Source: Cupriavidus basilensis OR16
GTDB lineage: Bacteria > Pseudomonadota > Gammaproteobacteria > Burkholderiales > Burkholderiaceae
Assembly (NCBI RefSeq): GCF_000243095.1
Contig: NZ_AHJE01000040.1
Span: 1 to 64,000 of the forward strand
Direction of reading: 5' to 3'
Length of the DNA: 64,000 nucleotides
Part shown: piece by piece, positions 50,874 through 58,205 of the stretch
Layout: each line of letters opens with the position of its first letter
How positions within the stretch are numbered: the stretch's first letter is position 1
Made by a program: the position numbers and the translations under genes
Notes under the pieces: model-generated
What the model was told of the DNA's origin: nothing
What the model saw: only the letters and a program-made list of their open reading frames with translations
Database searches by the model: none

Positions 50874-50934
50874 CGCGCACCTGTGCCGTACCGTGCGCGC
50901 GCGGGGTACGGCCAGGGCATGAGGAGAGAACGAG

Positions 50935-51129
50935 ATGAATGAGAAGTCGAATGCCGACGGAAAGCGTCTGTTTGAGCCGCCCGATCCAATATCGGCCGGC
51001 AAACCTTCGCGTAGCAAGCCGCACGCACCGACCAGCGGCAGCGTAGCAGCAAAGTTCGCCCAGGAAAGCCATGCCAACCCTGCCGAGCAGGAGTTGTACG
51101 ACGGCATTGCCGTGCGGGGATACAACTAG
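50935..51129 (+). CDS. Small hypothetical protein
   Basis: A 64-residue hydrophilic protein, rich in Pro, Ser and Lys, ending in a more regular segment (NPAEQELYDGIAVRGYN). It has no cysteine and no membrane helix, so it may be largely disordered. A strong GAGGAGAG site precedes the ATG. It lies in the module 2 run between the SDR and the dehydrogenase. I recognise no family. Confidence 0.5.
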   Translation: MNEKSNADGKRLFEPPDPISAGKPSRSKPHAPTSGSVAAKFAQESHANPAEQELYDGIAVRGYN

Positions 51130-51225
51130 TCCGCTCAAGGATTGAAATAGGGTTTCGACCAGTATAGGCCCATCCGGGCTCTCTGCGACCCCCAACACCT
51201 ACACGTCTTTTTCCAGGAATCAAAT

Positions 51226-52362
51226 ATGGAAGTCCACCGCAGTGTTTATCGTGAGGATCACGAGCAGTTCCGCACTACCGTGCGCCGCTTCCTGGAGCGT
51301 GAGTGCGCACCACGCCAGGAGCGGTGGCTCGCGGAGGGCATCGTCGACCGCGAGACCTGGCTGAAGGCCGGGCGCGAAGGCCTGCTCTGCACCGCGCTGC
51401 CGACCGAATACGGCGGCGGCGGCGGCGACTTTGGCCACGCGGCCGTCATCGCCGAGGAAATGGCCTACACCGGTGTCAGCATATCGTTCGGCCTGCACTC
51501 GGACATCGTTGCCCCGTACATCGCTCGCCTCGGCACCGAGGAGCAGAAGCAGCGCTGGCTGCCGAAGGTCTGCAGCGGCGAGACTATCCTCGCCGTGGCC
51601 ATCACCGAGCCGGGTGGCGGCTCGGACGTCAAGGCCTGCCGCACCACCGCCGTGCGCGACGGCGACGAGTGGGTCATCAATGGTAGCAAGACCTTCATCA
51701 GCAACGGCTTCTGCTCGGACATGGTGATGGTGATCTGCAAGACTGACCCCACCGCCGGCGCCAAGGGGGTCAGCCTGATCATGGTCGAGACCAACCGCGA
51801 GGGCTTCCGCCGTGGCCGTAAGCTGCAAAAGGTGGGCATGCACTCGCAGGACACCGCCGAGCTCTTCTTCGACAACGTGCGCGTACCGGCAAGCAACCTG
51901 CTGGGCGAGGCCAACAAGGGCTTCGGCTACCTGATGCACGACCTGGCCCAGGAGCGCTTCATCATCGCCGTGAGCGCAGCCTCCAAGGTCGAGCGTCTGC
52001 TGGAGCAGACCATCGAGTATGTCAAGGACCGCAAGGCCTTCGGCCAGACCGTGTGGGACTTCCAGAACACCAAGTTCAAGCTGGCCGACATCAAGGCCCA
52101 GTCGGTGGCGCTGCGCACCATGGTCGACTACTACCTCGGCGAGCACATGCGCCGCCGGCTGACCGGAGAGGAAGCCGCCATCGCCAAGTTGTACTCTACC
52201 GAGACCATGTGGAAGTGCATCGACGACATGGTGCAACTGCATGGCGGTTATGGCTACATGCTCGAGTACCCGATCGCACGCGCCTTCGTCGACACGCGTA
52301 TAGCGCGCGTCTACGGCGGCAGCAACGAAGTCATGCGAGACATCATCACGCGCAAGCTCTGA
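51226..52362 (+). CDS. Acyl-CoA dehydrogenase, module 2
   Basis: A 378-residue acyl-CoA dehydrogenase, a paralogue of the one at 39714 and aligned with it from the first residues (VHRSVYREDHEQFR against VIRTVFREDHEMLR). Key segments are AVAITEPGGGSDVK, WVINGSKTFISNG and LHGGYGYMLEYPIARAF with the likely catalytic glutamate. It is intact and in the same direction as the SDR and thiolase. The two copies may differ in substrate or in regulation. Confidence 0.94.
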   Translation: MEVHRSVYREDHEQFRTTVRRFLERECAPRQERWLAEGIVDRETWLKAGREGLLCTALPTEYGGGGGDFGHAAVIAEEMAYTGVSISFGLHSDIVAPYIARLGTEEQKQRWLPKVCSGETILAVAITEPGGGSDVKACRTTAVRDGDEWVINGSKTFISNGFCSDMVMVICKTDPTAGAKGVSLIMVETNREGFRRGRKLQKVGMHSQDTAELFFDNVRVPASNLLGEANKGFGYLMHDLAQERFIIAVSAASKVERLLEQTIEYVKDRKAFGQTVWDFQNTKFKLADIKAQSVALRTMVDYYLGEHMRRRLTGEEAAIAKLYSTETMWKCIDDMVQLHGGYGYMLEYPIARAFVDTRIARVYGGSNEVMRDIITRKL

Positions 52363-52438
52363 GCCGGCATCCGGCCAATCCGGCGAAGCGGGGCCCGCGC
52401 CCCGCCCGCCATCATCGATACATCCAAGGAGAGAGACT

Positions 52439-53623
52439 GTGACCAATAAAGTGTACGTTGCCGGCGTGGGCATGGTGCCCTTCACCAAACCGGGTGCCAG
52501 TGCCCCCTATGACGTCATGGCCGGAGATGCGGTCAACATGGCCCTGGCAGACGCCGGCATCGACTATAAGGAAGTGCAGCAGGCCTTCGCCGGCTATGTA
52601 TATGGCGATTCCACCTGTGGCCAGAAGGCGTTGTACCGGGTTGGCATGACCGGCATCCCGGTGGTCAACGTCAATAACAACTGCTCGACCGGTTCCTCGG
52701 CGCTGTTCCTTGCGCGCCAACTGGTGGAAAGCGGCGCGGTGGACTGCGCGCTGGCCGTAGGTTTCGAACAGATGAACCCGGGCGCGCTGAAGTCGCCCTG
52801 GACAGACCGCCCCGGCGCGATGGAGCATTTCCAGACGCAGGCCGATGCACTGCTCGGCCAGATCGAAGTGCCGAACGCACTGCGCCTGTTCGGCGGCGCC
52901 GGCCAGGCCCATATGCGCAAGTACGGCACCAAGCTGGAAACCTTCGCCAGAATCCGCGCCAAGGCCAGCCAGCACGCTGCGCGCAATCCGCTTGCGGTGT
53001 TCCGCAACGTCGTCACGACCGAGGACGTGATGGCCGACAAGGTGATGTGGCCCGGCGTGCTGACCCGCCTGATGGCATGCCCACCGACCTGCGGCGCCGC
53101 TGCCGCGCTGATCGTCTCGGAGAAGTTCGCGCGCGCCAAGGGCCTGCGCACCGACGTGCGAGTTGCGGGTCAGGCCATGACAACCGACCCGGCCAGCACC
53201 TTCGACGCCAATGACATGATCCGCCTGGTCGGCTTCGATATGGCCAGGAAGGCCGCCGGCATCGCCTACGAACAAGCCGGCATCGGCCCGCAGGATGTAG
53301 ATGTGGTCGAACTGCACGACTGCTTCGCCCAGAACGAACTCCTGACCTACGAGTCGCTCGGCCTGTGCGGCGAGGGCGAAGGCGAGAAGATGGTCAACGA
53401 CGGGGACAACACCTATGGCGGTCGCTACGTCACCAACCCCTCGGGTGGCCTGCTCTCCAAGGGGCATCCACTTGGTGCCACCGGCCTGGCGCAGTGCTTC
53501 GAGCTGGTCCATCAGTTGCGCGGCACCGCCGGGGACCGGCAGGTCGCTAACGCGCGCGTGGCCCTGCAACACAACCTCGGCCTGGGCGGCGCCTGCGTGG
53601 TGACCGTCTACCAGAAGAACTGA
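52439..53623 (+). CDS. SCP2-type thiolase, module 2 (intact)
   Basis: A 394-residue thiolase of the lipid-transfer-protein/SCP-x class. The catalytic cysteine is C82 in VNNNCSTGS, and the later motifs HDCFAQNELL and GHPLGATG carry the catalytic histidine region. It cleaves a 3-oxoacyl-CoA with CoA; this class often acts on branched or steroid side-chain substrates. The GTG start at 52439 is set by AAGGAGAGAG just upstream and the TNKVYVAGVGM beginning. It is the intact counterpart of the frameshifted gene at 40960 and is followed by two MaoC-like genes. Confidence 0.94.
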   Translation: MTNKVYVAGVGMVPFTKPGASAPYDVMAGDAVNMALADAGIDYKEVQQAFAGYVYGDSTCGQKALYRVGMTGIPVVNVNNNCSTGSSALFLARQLVESGAVDCALAVGFEQMNPGALKSPWTDRPGAMEHFQTQADALLGQIEVPNALRLFGGAGQAHMRKYGTKLETFARIRAKASQHAARNPLAVFRNVVTTEDVMADKVMWPGVLTRLMACPPTCGAAAALIVSEKFARAKGLRTDVRVAGQAMTTDPASTFDANDMIRLVGFDMARKAAGIAYEQAGIGPQDVDVVELHDCFAQNELLTYESLGLCGEGEGEKMVNDGDNTYGGRYVTNPSGGLLSKGHPLGATGLAQCFELVHQLRGTAGDRQVANARVALQHNLGLGGACVVTVYQKN

Positions 53624-53658
53624 TTTCCGTACGCCCTCATTGAACCGGATACATCGAC

Positions 53659-54099
53659 ATGATTGACAAGAAAATCATCGGCATGACTTTCGCGCCGCTG
53701 CACGTCGCCGCGGAGGCCGGCCAGCTGCGTTTCTTTGCGAAAGCCATCGGCGAAACCAACCCCATCTACTTCGACGAAGCCGCCGCGCATGACGCCGGCC
53801 ATCCCGCGCTGCCGCTGCCGCCCACATTCCTGTTTTCACTGGAACTGATGCGACCGCCCAGCAACTGGCGCGAGGAAGCCGGCATCGAACTGGCACGCGT
53901 GCTGCACGGTGAGCAACAGTTCACCTATCACCGCATGGCCTACGCCGGCGACACGCTCACCTTCGAGAGCAAGATAACCGACGCCTATGAGAAGAAAGGC
54001 GGTGCGTTGTCGTTCCTGGTGCGCGAGAGCCGCGTCACCAACCAGCGCGGCGAACACATCGCCGACGTGCGCAACGTGCTGGTACACCGCAACGCATAA
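53659..54099 (+). CDS. MaoC-like dehydratase, N-terminal-type subunit
   Basis: A 146-residue hot-dog-fold protein like the N-terminal half of MaoC/FAS1-type dehydratases. It lacks the D-x4-H catalytic motif; the corresponding segment is GETNPIYFD. It lies 16 bases before a second MaoC-like gene that has that motif. Such pairs form a heteromeric enoyl-CoA hydratase, as in the steroid ChsH1-ChsH2 pair. It is probably co-transcribed with the thiolase. Confidence 0.85.
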   Translation: MIDKKIIGMTFAPLHVAAEAGQLRFFAKAIGETNPIYFDEAAAHDAGHPALPLPPTFLFSLELMRPPSNWREEAGIELARVLHGEQQFTYHRMAYAGDTLTFESKITDAYEKKGGALSFLVRESRVTNQRGEHIADVRNVLVHRNA

Positions 54100-54115
54100 T
54101 CGGGAGAACTGAACC

Positions 54116-54532
54116 ATGACCATGCCCAGCTTCGACACCCTCAAGGTCGGCGACGTGCTGCCGCCCCTGGCACTGCCGCCGATCGACCGCACCACGCTGG
54201 CGCTGTTTGCCGGCGCCTCCAACGACCATAACCCGATGCATATCGACATCGACTTCGCCCGCAAGGGCCGCATGCCGGATGTGTTCGCGCACGGCATGCT
54301 GTCGATGGCCTATCTCGGACGCCTGTTGACGCAGTGGGTCAGCCAGGCCCAGGTGCGCGAGTTCAATGCGCGCTTTGCCGGCATCACCCACCTCGGCCAC
54401 CGGATCACCTGCTCCGGCAAGATTGTCGAGAAGTTCGAGGCCGGCGGCGAGCGCCGCGTCAAGTTGCAGATCCAGACGGCCAACCAGTATGGCGAAGTGA
54501 AGATTCTCGGCGACGCCGTCGTGGCGCTGTGA
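54116..54532 (+). CDS. MaoC-like enoyl-CoA hydratase, catalytic-type subunit
   Basis: A 138-residue hot-dog-fold hydratase. The hydratase 2 motif is intact, with D37 and H42 in NDHNPMHID. It would hydrate a 2-enoyl-CoA to the 3-hydroxyacyl-CoA, supplying the step missing from the dehydrogenase-SDR-thiolase set. Its N-terminal partner is encoded 16 bases upstream. It ends the module 2 operon, with a Bug receptor 201 bases further on. Confidence 0.9.
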   Translation: MTMPSFDTLKVGDVLPPLALPPIDRTTLALFAGASNDHNPMHIDIDFARKGRMPDVFAHGMLSMAYLGRLLTQWVSQAQVREFNARFAGITHLGHRITCSGKIVEKFEAGGERRVKLQIQTANQYGEVKILGDAVVAL

Positions 54533-54733
54533 GTCCAGGGCCGCTCGCGCCGCGTGATCGCACGACGGCAAGGAGCGGCCCGCAGCAAGAGAACCGCACC
54601 CCGCCGCCACTTCGGCATAGCGGTGGAGCCGGGTAGTAACAGCAATGCAGCGCAGCAGTAAAGGCACACTGCCGCGCTATTGGCCCGGCAATCAACACCG
54701 AGAGCCAAACGGCTCCGCCGAGGAGACATTGCC

Positions 54734-55708
54734 ATGCTGAAGTCCTTGACTACCACGCTTGCGCTCGCAATCGCCGCCGGCCCCGCGAGCGTCAACGCAT
54801 CCGGCCTGCCCTATCCATCCAGGCCCATCACCTTTGTGCTGCCCTATCCGGCCGGAGGCGCCTCCGACAGCCTCACGCGCGCGATGGCCGAGGAGATGGG
54901 AAAGAAGCTTGGCCAGCCGGTCATTGTTGAAAACCGGCCGGGCGCGGCCGGCGCGATCGGTACCAACTACGCGGCCAAGGCACCTGCGGACGGGTACACC
55001 GTCCTGGTCACGCTGACCCAGTCAATCCTGAACAATCAGCTCCTGTTCAGCAAACTCCCCTACGACACCCGCAAGGATCTGGCGTTCATCTCGGAACTCT
55101 TCACCGGAAATGTGGTGCTGGTGGTCAATCAAAGCCTGCCGGTGAAGAATGTAAAGGAACTGCTGGAGTATTGCGCGCAGAACAAGGGGACTTATGGCTC
55201 TTGGGGCATCGGTTCTTATGCCCACCTGGCTGGCAGCTTTCTTGGGCAGAGCCGTAACCTGAACCTGACCCATGTGCCCTACAAGGGCGAAGCGCCGGAA
55301 CTCCAGGACATCATCGGTGGCCAGCTGACCTTCGCCTTTGGCTCGATCGGGGGCACGCGGCCGTTCGTCGCGGCGGGCAAGCTGCGGGCACTCGCCGTCT
55401 CGGGCGAACAGCGCATGAAGGGCTTGCCGAATGTGCCCACCTTTGCTGAAGCCGGGCTCAACGGCCTGGAATTCAAGCCAAACGGGTCAGTCGTAATGAT
55501 GGCGCCCATCGCCACGCCGGCGCCGATACTGGCCAGGCTGGAGCAAGAAGCGCGCGCCGCGGTCGATACGCCGCCGGTACGTGCACGCTTGCAAACCTAC
55601 GGTCTGGAGCCGCTTGGCACCGACGCCAGGCGGGCGCGTGAAAACTATGACGCGCTGTACCCGGTCCAGGAACGCCTGATCAAGTTGACCGGGGCAAAGC
55701 TGGACTGA
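54734..55708 (+). CDS. Bug/TctC-family periplasmic substrate-binding protein
   Basis: A 324-residue receptor with a signal peptide (LKSLTTTLALAIAAGPASVNASG). Hallmarks are SRPITFVLPYPAGGASDSL, IVENRPGAAGAIG, THVPYKGEAPELQDIIGG and NVPTFAEAGLNGLEF. GAGGAGAC lies seven bases before the ATG at 54734. It follows the MaoC genes in the same direction and may bring in the substrate of module 2. No permease genes adjoin it. Confidence 0.93.
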   Translation: MLKSLTTTLALAIAAGPASVNASGLPYPSRPITFVLPYPAGGASDSLTRAMAEEMGKKLGQPVIVENRPGAAGAIGTNYAAKAPADGYTVLVTLTQSILNNQLLFSKLPYDTRKDLAFISELFTGNVVLVVNQSLPVKNVKELLEYCAQNKGTYGSWGIGSYAHLAGSFLGQSRNLNLTHVPYKGEAPELQDIIGGQLTFAFGSIGGTRPFVAAGKLRALAVSGEQRMKGLPNVPTFAEAGLNGLEFKPNGSVVMMAPIATPAPILARLEQEARAAVDTPPVRARLQTYGLEPLGTDARRARENYDALYPVQERLIKLTGAKLD

Positions 55709-55895
55709 CGCCCTGGCGCGGAGCGGGGCCTGCAAGGCATGGCAGGCCCGTCCTCCTTCTTGTCCACTGGCGCGCCGCTCGGGCGCCAGACTCTTTCGCC
55801 TCACCGGCTTCCCGGTCGCCGGAACCAGCGACAATCGCGCTATCCTCCGTCCCCGCCCCCTTCGCGTCGCTTCCTGCCCCAGGGAACTGCCGCCA

Positions 55896-56753
55896 CTACA
55901 GCCCCGCGCCTACTCGTACCGTCGTCCTGGCGGGGGTCGCCGCGGACGCGCGCGACCAGCTCAGCGAGGCATGCCACGCCAGCCGCGCAACCCGTTCGGC
56001 GCTGCAACCGAATCGATCGCTGAAGGCCGCATCCAGGCGTTCGAACGAGGCAAAGCCATGCCCCAGCGCTATCTCCCGGGACGAGAAGCGCCCGCCGGCG
56101 AGCTTCAGCAGCACGCGCATCAAGCGCTGCTCGCGCACGATATCGGTCAGCGCCGAGCCTTCCCGGAACAAATGGCGACAGAATTCGCGCGCCGGCAAAT
56201 TCAGGGCGTCCGCCGCGTAGCGGACCGACCACGGGGCGCCCGGATCCTGGAATACGGCCCTGGCCAGTTGCAAAGTCGAAGGCCCGGCAATGTGGCTTTG
56301 CCAGGGAGCCGGCATCGCCATCCGGCCTGTGTGCTCGGCATGTGGCGGCGGCTGATGCGCTTCGTCTTGCACCACCAGATGCAGTTCCTTGCCGCCCCGC
56401 AGATCGATGACCGAGGCACCTTCGCAATGGAATAGCTGATAGGCGGGAACACGAATGGTTGCCCCTTCGGGCAACAGGCCGGCGCGCCGGCCGCTGGCCA
56501 TGTGGAATTCGCCTCTCAGGCAGACGATGTCCACTGGGAACGGCAGCCGCAGGTTGCGCAGATGAAGCCCGGCATATGGCGCGCACCCTGATCCCGAGGA
56601 CATGATCGACGCCGCCGACGATGCGAAGCCGACGTTGCGCGCCGATACTGGCGCGCGCTCCTCAGCCGTCTCAAATTCCGCAACTACCATGACGACGGCG
56701 GCTCCGCCCCGCGGCTGCCGCATGCGCGAAGCTGCAGGCCAACAATCTGCCAA
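55896..56753 (-). CDS. AraC-family transcriptional regulator
   Basis: A 285-residue regulator. The last hundred residues form the two helix-turn-helix AraC domain (VRYAADALNLPAREFCRHLF, FSSREIALGHGFASFERLDAAFSDRFGCSAERVARLA). The N-terminal half is cupin-like with an effector-binding look but no recognised family. It lies between a plus-strand Bug receptor and a minus-strand Bug receptor and probably controls one of them. The start is uncertain; ATGs at 56690 and 56603 are also possible. Confidence 0.82.
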   Translation of the reverse strand: MADCWPAASRMRQPRGGAAVVMVVAEFETAEERAPVSARNVGFASSAASIMSSGSGCAPYAGLHLRNLRLPFPVDIVCLRGEFHMASGRRAGLLPEGATIRVPAYQLFHCEGASVIDLRGGKELHLVVQDEAHQPPPHAEHTGRMAMPAPWQSHIAGPSTLQLARAVFQDPGAPWSVRYAADALNLPAREFCRHLFREGSALTDIVREQRLMRVLLKLAGGRFSSREIALGHGFASFERLDAAFSDRFGCSAERVARLAWHASLSWSRASAATPARTTVRVGAGL

Positions 56754-56796
56754 TCCATGTACTGCCTTTTCATTCTCAATTTCAAGTCATGCGTCC

Positions 56797-57795
56797 TTAG
56801 TCGAGCCGGACGTCGGCTGAGCGGATCAGTTCGCCCCAGTAGACCTGGTCGCGCCGGACCACCTCGGAGAACGCCGCCGGTGTGCTGCCCTTGAGCAGGA
56901 TGCCTGCCTCCAGCATGCGCGCTCGCAGGGCCGGACTCTCCAGCGCCTTGTTGACGTCGGCCGAGATCTTCTGGACAAGGGCCGGCGGCGTGGCCGCCGG
57001 CGCGAATATCCCGAACCAGCCGGTCCGAGCCATCCCGGAAAAGCCCGCCTCCTGGAAGGTGGGAACATCCGGAAGCAAAGATGAACGGTTCATGCCGCCA
57101 ACCGCCAGCGGGCGCAGCTTGCCGGTGCGCACGTGCTGGCGGGCCGTGACCGCGGCTACCAACCCCACTTGTACCTGGCCACCGAGCAGGTCGGTCATCA
57201 AGGGCGCCTCTCCCTTGTAGGGGACATGCGTAAGCGCCACCTTGGCATTGCGCCCGAACACTTCCATTTGCAGGTGACTGCTCGACCCCAAGCCGACGGT
57301 GCCATAGGGCAGGGGCTTGCCGAGTTTCCGCGCGTACTCGGCGAGCCCTTTCATGCTGGTCGCCGGCAGGTCCGGGTGTACCACCAAGGTCTGATGGATG
57401 GTTGCCAGTTCCGAGATAGCCGCCAGATCGCGCACCGGGTTGTATGGTGCCTTGCCATACAGCAAAGGCGTCTGCACCACGCTGGTCAGTGCCATCAGCA
57501 AGGTGTGGCCGTCCGGCTCGGCCTTGACGACCATGTCCGCGGCGATCATGCCGCCCGCCCCCGGGCGGTTGTCGACCACCACGGCCTTACCCCAGATTCC
57601 GGCCAGTGCTTCGGCCAGCGCCCTGGCGAACTGGTCGCCGGTGCCGCCCGCGCTATAGGGCCACACCAGCCGCACCACGCGCCTGGGGAAGGCGGACGGC
57701 TGCGCGAGCGCGGTGCCGGTAGTCAGCCCCGTCAGCGTTGCGGCTGCGGCTCCCTTTGCCAGTTGCCGCAATACGCGGCGTCTTGCCTGTTGCAT
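56797..57795 (-). CDS. Bug/TctC-family periplasmic substrate-binding protein
   Basis: A 332-residue receptor whose N-terminus RRRVLRQLAKGAAAATLTGLTTGTALA has the twin-arginine pattern RRRVLRQL, so export by Tat is possible. Hallmarks are RRVVRLVWPYSAGGTGDQF, VVDNRPGAGGMIA, THVPYKGEAPLMTDLLGG and DVPTFQEAGFSG. GGAGGG precedes the ATG at 57795. It lies upstream of the AraC regulator on the same strand, so the two may be co-transcribed. Confidence 0.92.
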   Translation of the reverse strand: MQQARRRVLRQLAKGAAAATLTGLTTGTALAQPSAFPRRVVRLVWPYSAGGTGDQFARALAEALAGIWGKAVVVDNRPGAGGMIAADMVVKAEPDGHTLLMALTSVVQTPLLYGKAPYNPVRDLAAISELATIHQTLVVHPDLPATSMKGLAEYARKLGKPLPYGTVGLGSSSHLQMEVFGRNAKVALTHVPYKGEAPLMTDLLGGQVQVGLVAAVTARQHVRTGKLRPLAVGGMNRSSLLPDVPTFQEAGFSGMARTGWFGIFAPAATPPALVQKISADVNKALESPALRARMLEAGILLKGSTPAAFSEVVRRDQVYWGELIRSADVRLD

Positions 57796-58205
57796 CCTAT
57801 GTCCCTCCGGGCATTGGCGTCTCCGATACGAGATCGCTTCATTTTTGCTGGTGCGCCGAGCGCGCCTTCGAACGGGCGCGCCCGGCCGGTAGTGCGGCTC
57901 GGCTGAATCCGCACCGTCAAATCGAACAGAAAGGCTCCGGCCAGGTGGCCGGAGCGAAAAGCCCGTCGGCACCGACAGCCGGAGAGCATGGAGATCGTTG
58001 GGCGGATGCAGCCGATAGCCCGCCTCCGGCCGGCACCCTGTCCGCCGGCTCCGCAGACGGGACGCATGCGGATTCTTGTCTTGAGCAGACGACTTGCGCG
58101 GAGATCCTGTACGAACGGCTAGAGCATAGGCCAACGGTGTGGGCATCAACCCACTCACGAAGGGTGGGTCGCCGCAGCCATCCACATCGGATGCGACCGG
58201 GCCCT
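57796..58205. other. Non-coding stretch between the Bug receptor and the LuxR pseudogene
   Basis: About 410 bases with no convincing gene. A strong hairpin lies at 57934-57955. The rest holds no recognisable promoter or repeat. Short frames here have no homology. Confidence 0.5.
57924..57955 (-). terminator. Rho-independent terminator-like hairpin
   Basis: GCTCCGGCC (57934-57942) and GGCCGGAGC (57947-57955) form a perfect stem around AGGT. On the minus strand it is followed by CTTTCTGTTC. It would end transcripts reading leftwards from the LuxR pseudogene. Confidence 0.6.
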
